Source of the DNA: Trichomonas tenax
Taxonomy: Eukaryota > Parabasalia > Trichomonadida > Trichomonadidae
Direction: 5' to 3'
Assembly (NCBI GenBank): GCA_023091735.1
Contig: JALKBU010001140.1
Location: 1 to 15,959 of the forward strand
Length of the DNA: 15,959 nt
Each line of letters starts with the position of its first letter. Within the stretch, counting starts at the first letter, position 1. Both the position numbers and the translations under genes were made by a program. Shown one piece after another: positions 1 to 8,199 of the stretch. The notes below the pieces were generated by a model. That model had not been told where the DNA came from and ran no database searches. It worked only from the letters and a program-made list of their open reading frames with translations.

Positions 1-145
1 ATAGATATATAGACTGTGCCACTTATACCACTGGATAGACAACTATCAATATGTACATGAAAGTACTTTCAAATCGAAAAAATATTGATCAGATAAAAAG
101 TTATGAAGGTCGCGGGACTACACCGTAAAAGGAAAAATTTTCCCG
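1..145. other. AT-rich flank left of the foldback element
   Basis: No open frame of useful length and no RNA gene is visible here. The stretch 107-145 is slightly richer in G and C (GGTCGCGGGACTACACCG) than its surroundings. It has no counterpart on the right side of the neighbouring inverted repeat, so it lies outside that element. Confidence 0.5.
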
Positions 146-845
146 AATATTTTATAGATGTAAAGTATTTGAACTCATATGTATAACTTACATCCCAATA
201 GCTTGCATATTCTATATATAGTTATACAAATATTTGATTATTTATATATGACATCTGAGCTTTGGGCAAAAAACATGGTATTCATCCAAAGTAAAACAAT
301 ATTTATATATATTACATCTGCGTTGTTGATATACACATAAATATTTTATCGAAATTTCGATTTTTAAAAATATTCAATAGATCCATACAAAAAAAATGTT
401 TTTCATATCATGGCATTACTACCGATAAATAAGAACAATGTATGCTATTCTATCAAAGACTTATATGCTAGAAGTAAAAAAATTATGTAAATGCAGTTGC
501 ATCTTACATCAATATCGTGAACAACATAAATTGCACATAATATGTCAATATATATGAGGCATAGATAAGTGTTATATAGGTTTAGTTGGAAAATGAACTA
601 ATTTTTGAAAACGTTGAATAATTTCTAAAATTTTATATTTACGAACTATAAACCATGTGATAGGATAACGCAGATGTAACATATATAAATATTGTTTTAC
701 TTTGGATGAATACCATGTTTTTTGCCCAAAGCTCAGATGTCATATATAAATAATCAAATATTTGTATAACTATATATAGAATATGCAAGCCATTGGGATG
801 TAAGTTATACATATGAGTTCAAATACTTTACATCTATAAAATATT
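146..845. repeat. 700-base foldback element with 179-base inverted arms
   Basis: The left arm (146-324) and the right arm (667-845) are reverse complements. Aligned by eye they agree at 177 of 179 positions with no gap. The two differences are in the CCCAATAGC/CCCAATGGC segment and in the ATATATTAC/ATATGTTAC segment. The 342-base middle (325-666) is AT-rich, has no long open frame and contains a small palindrome (CGAAATTTCG). Pairing ends abruptly on the outer side (CCCG before 146, TGATATG after 845), and I see no target-site duplication there. The structure is what is expected of a non-autonomous foldback or MITE-like DNA element, or of a recent inverted duplication. No transposase is present in the window. 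Confidence 0.85.
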
Positions 846-1032
846 TGATATGAGATTTTAAATTTCGGTCTAAAATGTGAAAATTTCACAATAATCTATA
901 ATTTTATATGACACATATGATATATATATTAAAAGCAGCCTTGCTATATTCAGTTACATGTCAAAATGTCAAATGTCTAAACACGGTTCATAACAGGGAT
1001 GACTATAAAGGAAGCTAGGAAGAGTTGTTTAT

Positions 1033-1692
1033 TTATTTCTTGCACTTGGAGAAGGAGAAACCACCACAGATAATGATAATGAGAACGAAGATCAAGACGA
1101 GGAAGATAAGAGCGCCGATGACATACCAGCGATATCTCTCCCAGCACATTTTCCTCTTAACTGTGTTGGCAGCACGGTGGAAGACTTCAGCGTGCTCCTT
1201 GATGTTGTTAGCCTTTTCTTCCATAACTTCGAGCTTCTCACCACGGATAAGGGCTTGTGTAAGGTTTTCTGTCATCTTTTCCTGTGTGGCAGCGATGTTG
1301 CCCTTGATTGTGGCGATCTTCTGTGCACGCTCAGAGTTGTACATTGTGAAGAGGGCCTGGATTTCCGGTGCGAACTCTTTATCCTTGGAGTATGGCTGGA
1401 AGTTGGCTCCCTGGTTGGCATACTTTGTACGCCACTTCCTCTGGAGCTCCTCGAGGAAATTGACACGGAGCTGTGAGGAGGCTGTCTTCTTTGTGAGACA
1501 AAGGAAGTTCATCCTGTCTGTGTCAGCGAGTGACTGGAAGACGTATTCGCCTTCTTCGAAAACATGCATTTGCTTCTTGGTATCGATGTTTTCGAGCATC
1601 TTAATGGCGATGCTCTTGTAGTTGCCCTCGATGGTGGAGTATTCGGCAAGCGGCTGTGCGCCACGCGCGACTAATGCATACACAAAAGACAT
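1033..1692 (-). CDS. Longin-type R-SNARE (VAMP7/synaptobrevin-like)
   Basis: Predicted 219-residue vesicle SNARE that would pair with Q-SNAREs to drive membrane fusion in the endomembrane system. Residues 1 to about 120 (MSFVYALVARGAQPLAEYS...) fit a longin domain. Residues about 123-183 form the SNARE helix, with the zero-layer arginine expected at Arg150 in ALIRGEKLEV, followed by MEEKANNIKEHAEVFHRAA, which matches the usual RGERLELL-type core. Residues about 190-210 are one strongly hydrophobic tail anchor, and a short FSFSKCKK end follows. Length and domain order are normal for the VAMP7/VAMP72 class. The ATG at 1692 was chosen because the longin domain begins exactly there; the open frame upstream has no earlier ATG. 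An initiator-like TCACC lies 7 bases upstream. The stop region reads TAAATAAA. It stands alone. Which compartment it serves cannot be read from the sequence. Confidence 0.9.
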   Translation of the reverse strand: MSFVYALVARGAQPLAEYSTIEGNYKSIAIKMLENIDTKKQMHVFEEGEYVFQSLADTDRMNFLCLTKKTASSQLRVNFLEELQRKWRTKYANQGANFQPYSKDKEFAPEIQALFTMYNSERAQKIATIKGNIAATQEKMTENLTQALIRGEKLEVMEEKANNIKEHAEVFHRAANTVKRKMCWERYRWYVIGALIFLVLIFVLIIIICGGFSFSKCKK

Positions 1693-1696
1693 ATTA

Positions 1697-1701
1697 GGTG
1701 A
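1697..1701 (-). promoter_or_regulatory. Initiator-like box of the R-SNARE gene
   Basis: The minus strand reads GGTCACCTAAT immediately before the ATG. TCACC matches the trichomonad initiator TCA(+1)Py(T/A) at four of five positions. If the A at 1699 is the transcription start, the leader is about 7 bases, which is typical for trichomonads. Confidence 0.5.
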
Positions 1702-1743
1702 CCGATCTTTTTTCTGATGTTTACATATCACTTTTTTATACAA

Positions 1744-2762
1744 AAATCCCGACGGTTTTTTAATAAAAATATTTACGTCACGATATAATCGAAATATTTA
1801 CTAATAGAAATAAAACATAACGATAGGAATCTTCTCAAATCTCCTTTTTGTCTTTCTTCAACCAATATCGCGTTTTCTGGTGATATTTCGCTTCTGCATT
1901 AAACATAGAGCATAGATTTTGCGCCAAAATTCGATTTTGGCATTTTTTGTTAAGTGGGTTTCGATTTTTGCTAAATTTTTGTGATATTTCGATGTTAAAT
2001 ATATTGCATATCATATATTTGATGTCAAATTTAATTTTCAGAATTTTGTGTTGAGAGAATTCCTCAAAATCCAAAATTTTAATTAATTTGGACTATACAT
2101 TAGATGCTAATTCCGGTTTCGATGTTAATTTAGTTCTTTACAAATTTTTGTGGGTGCAATCTTTCAATATCAACGATTTATTTGCATTTTTAGATGTTGT
2201 ATAAACTGTAGATAGTAAATTTGATGTAAAATGAGATCTTTCCGATTTTATTGCAAATTTTCACGCAGTAATTTGTATTTCTGTCATCAATAGACATATT
2301 ATTTGAAATCAAAATCGTTTTTAGAATTTTGTTTGGAAAAGTGCCAAAGAAAGATATCTTTATTTTGATGAAATTTTAGATTGCTTATTCTAGGGTTTGT
2401 ATGAACGATCCAAATTTTTGATTAAAAATTATTTGAGAACGAAGATATCTTTTTACTGTTGTATTTTGATTATTTATCGTATTTAATGATGTTCTGCTAT
2501 TTCATTTTCGTTTTTCGATTCAAATCTGCATTTTTGACATGTAAAATGGTACAAATTAGAATGTAAAATTAATATTGTCATTCAGTATTAAAATATTAAT
2601 TTTTCTCAAATCATGATACTACAGTAGGGCATTTCAATTCGATCCAGTTGAGATCATTACAAGACTCTAGAAAACTCCAAAAAGATGGGTATCATATAAA
2701 TTGATCTGCAAACTTATTTAGTCTCTCATTGTAGTCATGTTATCATTATAATTGATTCAATT
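1744..2762. other. AT-rich spacer without a convincing gene
   Basis: About 1 kb dominated by T-rich runs. An open frame on the minus strand (1835-2074) has no ATG at its start and a low-complexity product, so I do not call it a gene. An exact copy of the recurrent TGACATGTAAA motif sits at 2535-2545. The piece 2621-2690 is less AT-rich and may be a decayed remnant, but I recognise nothing in it. Confidence 0.5.
2535..2545 (-). repeat. Recurrent motif TTTACATGTCA (exact copy)
   Basis: One of seven exact copies in the window (the others start at 7019, 7782, 7807, 9934, 14655 and 14811). The core ACATGT is palindromic. This copy lies in gene-free spacer. Confidence 0.6.
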
Positions 2763-3704
2763 TTAAATTAAAATCATTACATAAAGAGCAGAAAATAAAT
2801 ATTGAGAAATCATGAAGAAGCACTTATCATTAATTGTTTTCTCATGATTAATGCAATAGTTTTCATTGCTGACTATTAATATGTGATTTATTATCACAGA
2901 AACATTATTTTCGTAATGAACTGTTCCTCCTTTATCAATAGGAGTGCTTGGATTATTAAAATAACAATTTGAAACGAAAATGCTTGCAGATGCATCATAC
3001 AGCAGGAAGAGAGCTTTATATTGATCTTCCGAATTATTATAAATGTTGCAACTATCAATAATTGTTTTGCTATTTGCAAATATAACACCCCAAACATAAA
3101 CAAAATTATTCAATATATTATTATAGCGCAAATTATAATAGAAGCCAGGGCTTGGTAGATCATGGACATATCCATATGCATAGGATACGGAGTTATTGAA
3201 AAGTTGCATCTTTCAATGCTGATGTTTGTAGATCCTGAATTTAAATTATAAACTTTTTCGTAAGTATTATACTTTGACAAACATGTTAACATTTATTATT
3301 TTTATGGAGCCACCGCTCAAACCGAGAACAGTATTGGTCTTTACATATGATTTATCATCATCAATTGATGCATCAATAATATAATTTTTTGATAAATCAC
3401 TTCTTGAAACTCTCGAATATGAATATTCATTATTTTTATCAGTTTTACATAGGAATGCTTCTATCTTTTTTTGAACTACCTGGCCCTCTGAGCTGAATTT
3501 CAATACCCCACCAGTAATAGTATTAAATATTACTTTTTCAATCGTTAATTTTGTATTTGGATCATTTTGATTAAATCTGATTGCACGACTTTGTATGTTG
3601 CGAAAAAAGAAGTCACTGACAATTGCAATTTGTGCAGATGCAACATCAATTGTTTCTGAGCATTCAAGAAGATGCCTGATGTATCGAATTACTTTAACAA
3701 AATA
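2763..3704 (-). pseudogene. Broken right-handed beta-helix surface-type protein
   Basis: Protein-like sequence runs on the minus strand through three frames. Frame one is open from 3704 with no ATG near its beginning (IRYIRHLLECSETIDVASAQ...) to a TAA at 3267. Frame two continues around 3292-3195 (KYNTYEKVYNLNSGSTNISI). Frame three runs from about 3209 to the stop at 2763 (NSVSYAYGYVHDLPSPGFYY ...). The text is a ladder of short beta-strand repeats with Asn, Ser and Cys at turns, such as IIDSCNIYNN and IFVSNCYFNN. That is the pattern of parallel beta-helix (pectate-lyase-like) surface proteins abundant in trichomonads. The second break, in TTTTCAATAAC near 3197-3206, would be explained by loss of one base. 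Neither an N-terminus nor a C-terminal membrane anchor is found, so this is a truncated remnant. The family name rests on pattern, not on an alignment. Confidence 0.6.
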
Positions 3705-3750
3705 TCACTTTTATAAGGTTAAATTATCAAAAATTGAATTATAGGAGCTC

Positions 3751-3802
3751 ATTCTCTAATAGATTTTAGAGTAACTTCGAAGACCTAAAATCTATCAAGA
3801 AT
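3751..3802. repeat. Small imperfect inverted repeat between two pseudogenes
   Basis: TAGATTTTAG (3760-3769) is the exact reverse complement of CTAAAATCTA (3785-3794), with a 15-base loop. ATTCT at 3751 and AGAAT at 3798-3802 extend the stem after a short mismatch. It lies in the roughly 200-base gap between the beta-helix and ankyrin pseudogenes. It could be a terminator-like hairpin or chance pairing in AT-rich DNA; no function is assigned. Confidence 0.5.
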
Positions 3803-3901
3803 GTGTTTGATGCTATATATATCCAATAATTCTATATATTCACTTTATGAAGTCATTATAAATGCGTATTTGTGAAATCATTATTCAGCGCTTGCTAACA
3901 A

Positions 3902-5220
3902 TTATATATTTTCAAAAATCATTCCTTTTGATTTCAGATATTGGAAAATCTCTTTCGATACTTTTCTCCGAGCAACGGAAGCAATAAAATCAAATGCATT
4001 CAATGAGCATCGCTATGATGAAAAAATAAGACAAGTTGGATGTTAATGTCAGCTCCATTTTCGACGAGAAATTTCACAATTTCAAAATCTTTTTTAGCTA
4101 TAGCAAGAGAGAGTGGACATCTATAGCTTAGTTACGAACCTCCTTATATAAAAAATAACAGGATTTTATAAAGATGAACTCCAAAGTCTAATGATAAATT
4201 CCATGATAAATTGATGATTCCATTTAAAGAACAACGAATACCATAATTTAGTGATTAATCATCCATTGCTTTAATGAAGAATATACCTAACTTTCTTATT
4301 TATGTCTGCTCCATGATCAACAAGATATCTCACTACTTCAAGAGACTGAATTTGTATGGCTATAGAGAGAGGATAAATTTTATATCCTTCCTTCATACCA
4401 AATTAATATATTGCCAAACATAATCTATATCGAATCCATTCTCTATAAGAAAAATCGCTGTCCTTATATTGAAACACTTCAAGCATTCTGCAATAGAGAT
4501 TTCAACTTCAACAGATTCATTATTTTCAAGAATCCAATCGAATATTTCATCGTGATGGAATTACATTGCCGATTTCAACTCTTTTTGACCAAAAACGTAT
4601 CCATCATTATAAAATGACAAAATTATCTCTTTGTTTCCTCCTTGAACAGCCCAAGTCATTGAGTTATTTGTAGTTTGGTATCCATTAAGTTTCAAATATT
4701 TAAAACACTCTTCAGAACCTAGCATGCATGCAATATCGATTAATGTCCTGCCATCTATCTTTTTATTGACATCAGGGGATTTGCTTGCAAGAATTTCTTT
4801 CAAATACTCAATGTTAGAATACACAGTAAAATCTATTTCTAAATCGTAACAAAGATGATGTACACAATGATTGCCTTCAAGATCTTTAATGCCCTTCTTC
4901 AAGAGAGCACCCTTTATTTGATGGCTCATCTCCATTAGATCAAATGTTAATTTATTATATAACATCAAAAAAAGATCTGCAAATAAATCTCGCTTTTTGT
5001 GCCTTATTTTTGATGCTTCATTTAATGCATAAATCATTGTATCGGCGCATACTAGTTTGTTGTCGATATAATTGTATAATTTTGTAAATATGAAGTTTAA
5101 TTCATCATTTGATTCATTATCGTCAACCAAACACTTAAACACTTCATTCAATGGCTTAAGTCCATCCGGAATCTCAACTAAATTGAGACTCTTTATCTGC
5201 AATTCGCTTAATTTGTTCAT
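3902..5220 (-). pseudogene. Ankyrin-repeat / DUF3447-type protein, disrupted
   Basis: The reading frame starts at the ATG at 5220 (MNKLSELQIKSLNLVEIPDG). It has a helical N-terminal region of about 110 residues, then ankyrin-like units (DVNKKIDGRTLIDIACMLGS, YLKLNGYQTT), and stops at a TAA at 4558-4560. The same frame resumes directly after the TAA with FHHDEIFDWILENNESVEVE and continues to 4389, which is the DUF3447-type segment typical of trichomonad ankyrin proteins. The frame then changes and gives PLSIAIQIQSLEVVRYLVDH followed by GADIN. Later pieces are LSLAIAKKDFEIVKFLVENG (about 4060-4120) and a C-terminal tail FIASVARRKVSKEIFQYLKS ending in MIFENI and a TAA at 3902. It is therefore a nearly full-length gene damaged by at least one nonsense codon and several frame changes. 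Ankyrin proteins bind other proteins; the partner is unknown. No initiator box precedes the ATG. The alternative is that the first 220 codons are still expressed as a short protein. Confidence 0.8.
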
Positions 5221-5285
5221 TAAAAATGTTGTCACTTTTTAGTTAGCAAAATATTAAAAATTTACAAAATACAAATGAAAAGGAA

Positions 5286-6578
5286 TTATGGAGCTTGAGT
5301 TTCATCATTTTCAGCACTTGACTTCCTCTCAAGTTTGCCTGAAGCTTTCATGAACAATAGATGTTCGTTTTCATTGTGAGATTCGACGTCCACGTGAACC
5401 CATGCGCGTTCGATGTCAGGAACTCTCTCGATTTTCAGCTGCAGACTTTCGCCGATCCAGTGGGCCACGCCAATAGGAATATGACCGGGAACAATGATAT
5501 GCAGCTCAGCGAAATACTGAGGGCCAACTTGGAAAGCAAGAACTTGCTCAACGTTAACAACTAATGGATGGTGGTTCGCTGCAACATATGTTAACGCTCT
5601 TATCACGTCAGGAGGAGCAGAAATTCCCATCAGCATCTTTGCGTTCTCTTTGGCGTTCATGCACCACGAGATTAAAATGAAGAGCGAAAGGATGATACCG
5701 CCAGCGGAATCCATCCACCATCCTAATTTGTGTCCACCCCAATACATGAACAAACCGATTGAGTTCGTGATAACATCGTTACGGTGGTCTTCTGCGAGTG
5801 CCTTCGTTATCGGATGTCCCAAACAATAATGAACGATCGCCATTGTTAATTTAATTCCTATTGTTGCTCCCATAATGATCAATGACAATATCGATTCGGC
5901 CACCGAATTTTTCTTCTTAACAAGAGACTGAACACACTCAATAATAATGTATGCAGCGCAGCAAGCCATCAAAACACTAAATATCAGCAAACCAACTGTC
6001 GATACGAGGCTTTTCCCAACAGGATACTTAAATAAATCCGCTTTTGTGAACTTTGAGTGCTTAGCTGTGCACGAAATGATTGTTCCGGCAATAATATCCA
6101 AACATGAGTCGGCAAGTGATGAGATAAGTGTGTAGGAAGTGGATGCTGACAAAGCAACCGCCTTTCCAACAAGAAGGGTGAAGTTTATCGCAAAAGAAAT
6201 ATATGTTGTCCATCTGATACAAGCCGTAGCCTCATTTTGATCCAATGGTATTTCCTTAGATGATGTAATTTCATCCAATTCACTCATCATATCTACCCAT
6301 TCATTGACAGATTTGTAATATTTTGATTCTTTTTTCTTTCTTTTTGGTGCTGTGCATCCAATGTCTTCAATATTTGAGTTTGCAATGGCCAAGGAGTACT
6401 CTTCCAAGATTTCAGACTTAATAATTGGCAAAAATTCTGTCTCCATCACATCTTGTGGAATTGAAACTTCCGTGTTTCTCAATGACGCAGCGCATTTGTC
6501 ACAACACGATATTGGAACTAAATAATGCTTCTGTATGCAGACAGGACACTGAATTTGTTCTTGATTTTCACTTGACAT
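5286..6578 (-). CDS. Cation diffusion facilitator, Mn-CDF type
   Basis: Predicted 430-residue metal/proton antiporter that would export a divalent cation, probably Mn2+, from the cytosol. Six hydrophobic segments lie at about 122-144, 147-170, 191-213, 228-252, 262-280 and 288-306. The two metal-site motifs of the family are present: Asp157-x3-Asp161 (LADSCLD) in the second segment and Asp264-x3-Asp268 (EDHRNDV) in the fifth. Asp at both positions, with no His in the first motif, is the mark of the manganese branch rather than the zinc branch. Residues about 325-400 (VAANHHPLVVNVEQVLAFQV ... WVHVDVE) fit the cytosolic ferredoxin-like CDF C-terminal domain. Unusual is an N-terminal tail with Cys11-x2-Cys14 and Cys25, Cys26 and Cys29, like a small zinc-binding knuckle. 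The ATG at 6578 was chosen because an initiator TCACT lies 14 bases upstream; the longer open frame begins at a non-ATG codon. Transport direction and organelle are inferred from the family. Confidence 0.9.
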   Translation of the reverse strand: MSSENQEQIQCPVCIQKHYLVPISCCDKCAASLRNTEVSIPQDVMETEFLPIIKSEILEEYSLAIANSNIEDIGCTAPKRKKKESKYYKSVNEWVDMMSELDEITSSKEIPLDQNEATACIRWTTYISFAINFTLLVGKAVALSASTSYTLISSLADSCLDIIAGTIISCTAKHSKFTKADLFKYPVGKSLVSTVGLLIFSVLMACCAAYIIIECVQSLVKKKNSVAESILSLIIMGATIGIKLTMAIVHYCLGHPITKALAEDHRNDVITNSIGLFMYWGGHKLGWWMDSAGGIILSLFILISWCMNAKENAKMLMGISAPPDVIRALTYVAANHHPLVVNVEQVLAFQVGPQYFAELHIIVPGHIPIGVAHWIGESLQLKIERVPDIERAWVHVDVESHNENEHLLFMKASGKLERKSSAENDETQAP

Positions 6579-6589
6579 AATTTTTGAAA

Positions 6590-6594
6590 AGTGA
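6590..6594 (-). promoter_or_regulatory. Initiator box of the CDF gene
   Basis: The minus strand reads ATGTCACTTTTCAAAAATT, then the ATG at 6578. TCACT fully matches the trichomonad initiator TCA(+1)Py(T/A). With the A at 6592 as +1, the leader is about 14 bases. The extended form TCACTTTT recurs before the coiled-coil protein gene at 14540. Confidence 0.65.
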
Positions 6595-6961
6595 CATTTT
6601 GATGTATGGTAATGCTTCAGCATTTGGAAAAGGATAATTATAATAGGAAAATTTGAACTGCCCCAACATTGAATATTTTCTTTACTTGTAAAAACATCAA
6701 AATTTTCTTTAAAATATTTTGCCAACCCCTGTATTTTATAATTTATCAATATTTTTTATATGCATATTGTTAAAGTTCAAACTATTTTATATGGGATCTT
6801 ATAAAAAATGCCAGATGTATCCCCTGCTTATCGCGAAAACATTAAAAATATGATTTGTGCTGTCAATAAAATTGATTCTTAATTTTAGGGTTTTGTAAAT
6901 TTCACAATTAAGATTTAACGTCCGGAATGAATGGATAAATTGTTGGGTGGTAAAATTGTAG
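6595..6961. other. Spacer between the CDF gene and the composite repeat
   Basis: AT-rich sequence upstream of the CDF gene. The codons between 6579 and 6749 are open in the CDF frame and include one ATG (near 6623), but their product has no transporter feature. I see no other gene or RNA. Confidence 0.5.
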
Positions 6962-7094
6962 GGTATGGTAATGCGTCACTTTTCGTGACAGACTTACATG
7001 TCAGATTTGATATTATTTTGACATGTAAATTATGCTATTATTAATTAGGGGTGCGTATTGAATTTTAATATAAGTGAAAACATTTGCTATGATT

Positions 7095-7187
7095 GACTCT
7101 GGAAGGCTCGACTATGGATTGGCTTGGGCCTTATCATAGTGCTTCGTTGGATTATCAAGCCAGTCCATAGTCAAGCCTTCCAGAGTC
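7095..7187. repeat. Hairpin unit H1
   Basis: Positions 7095-7126 (starting GACTCTGGAAGGCT, ending GGCTTG) pair with 7156-7187 (starting CAAGCC, ending CCAGAGTC) at 30 of 32 positions. The loop is 29 bases. A transcript would fold into a single hairpin of about 93 bases. The unit is clearly richer in G and C than its surroundings. Confidence 0.85.
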
Positions 7188-7212
7188 AAACGTCAAAATT
7201 TCCCTACTAGAA

Positions 7213-7297
7213 GGCTCTGAAAAGCAAAATCATGGGCTATCTTGGATAGCTCCTCGTTGGATTAGCAATCCACTCCATGATTTTGCCTTTCAGAGTC
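7213..7297. repeat. Hairpin unit H2, a diverged copy of H1
   Basis: Positions 7213-7235 pair with 7275-7297 (21 of 23). The spacing from H1 is about 118 bases and the loop keeps CTCGTTGGATTAGCAA, close to CTTCGTTGGATTATCAA in H1, so the two units share ancestry. The left stem changed from GACTATGG to AATCATGG while the right stem changed from CCATAGTC to CCATGATT, so pairing survived. Confidence 0.8.
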
Positions 7298-7330
7298 GGA
7301 ATTCGAAAATCGTCGAAATATTCCGACTAA

Positions 7331-7355
7331 AAGGCTATGAAAAGCAAAAATATAG
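7331..7355 (+). repeat. Half copy of the hairpin unit (H3)
   Basis: AAGGCTATGAAAAGCAAAA at 7331-7349, and the less similar bases after it, repeat the left stem of H2 (7211-7235) at a spacing of 120 bases. The sequence just before it (CGTCGAAATATTCCGACTA) likewise resembles that before H2 (CGTCAAAATTTCCCTACTAG). No matching right stem follows, so the copy is truncated or decayed. Confidence 0.65.
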
Positions 7356-7613
7356 AAAGCTAACACTATATGACAAGGTATATATTCATTATATCTATAA
7401 TTTAATTTTTAATTAAATCACATAATTCTCTTTTAAACTGCAATATTGAACAAAAATGACTTTGCATTGTAATGGAAAATAGACATAAGAGCTTATCAAA
7501 CTAATCCTGATGCATAAAAGCGAATTTGAATGAAATCTGCAAAATTCAATTTTGATCATAAATTTTCGATTTATTTTAACAAAAAAATTGAATGAAATGA
7601 GATTTCGACGTTG

Positions 7614-7708
7614 AACTCTGGAAGGCTCGACTATGGACTGGCTTGATAATCCAACGAAGCATTATGATAAGGCCCAAGCCAATCCATAGTCGAGCCTTCC
7701 AGAGTCAA
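7614..7708. repeat. Hairpin unit H1', inverted copy of H1
   Basis: From GAACTCTGGAAGGCTCGACT at 7613 to GAGCCTTCCAGAGTC near 7707 this is the reverse complement of H1 with only a few substitutions. It is also self-complementary. The similarity continues outward through TATGATTGACTC's complement and the 28 bases up to 7735, so it marks the right inner arm of the composite element. Confidence 0.8.
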
Positions 7709-7850
7709 TCATAGCAAATGTTTTCACTTATATTATAAAAATGGTTGACGGTTTTAGATACCCCCTTTTATATTATGTCATTTTACATGTCAGAAATTAT
7801 CAAATCTGACATGTAAACTTGTTCCTTTTTAGTGACACATTATCATACCT

Positions 7851-8199
7851 CACAAAGTCTATTTCATATTTAAAAATGATTTAAAATATTGTGGTGAACT
7901 TTACACATACACTTTGCACCCACTCTGAAAACAAAAAATATATTCATTTTTTTGGGTTTAGATAAGAAATTTTCGATTTTAAATCAGCCAATAATATAGA
8001 GCTGTAATGTATCTATTAAAATATTTATTTGCATTTGCAACCACCCAAAAATGAAAAAATTTATAAAAATTGTGTGGTGCAAAGGTTGAAAATTTAGGGT
8101 AATTGCCAACTATAAAACCGCTGTTTAGCAGCTTCAATATTTATTCACATCATGTGACTGCATCATATTGAAAAGGAAAATCAATAAAAACTTTTAATT
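7851..8199. other. Spacer between the composite repeat and the tetraspanin gene
   Basis: AT-rich and without an open frame of interest. It holds the 3' flank of the tetraspanin gene. No repeat or RNA gene is recognised. Confidence 0.5.

Larger units (their letters stand above)
6962..7850. repeat. Composite inverted-repeat element with nested hairpins
   Basis: The outer arms, 6962 to about 7053 and about 7759 to 7850, are imperfect inverted copies. Both read inward GGTATG(G/A)TAATG(C/T)GTCACT, then TTACATGTCAGATTTGATA, then TGACATGTAAA. Inner arms 7066 to about 7196 and about 7604 to 7735 are inverted copies with only a few differences. Each inner arm is itself a long hairpin. Between the arms lie a second diverged hairpin, a half copy, and about 250 bases of AT-rich sequence. 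No transposase frame is present. This looks like a non-autonomous foldback/MITE-type element, possibly built by nested insertion or inverted duplication. The exact ends and any target duplication could not be settled. Confidence 0.8.

Noticed and set aside
1025..1621. Plus-strand open frame of 198 codons
   Set aside because: It lies antisense to the R-SNARE gene, has no family features and simply mirrors the coding strand.
1835..2074. Minus-strand open frame of 79 codons
   Set aside because: It begins at a TTG, not ATG, and its product is a Lys/Asn/Ile-rich string expected from AT-rich spacer.
6579..6749. 57 extra N-terminal codons for the CDF transporter
   Set aside because: The extension begins with TTG and crosses the initiator box. 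Starting at 6578 gives a short leader as expected in trichomonads.
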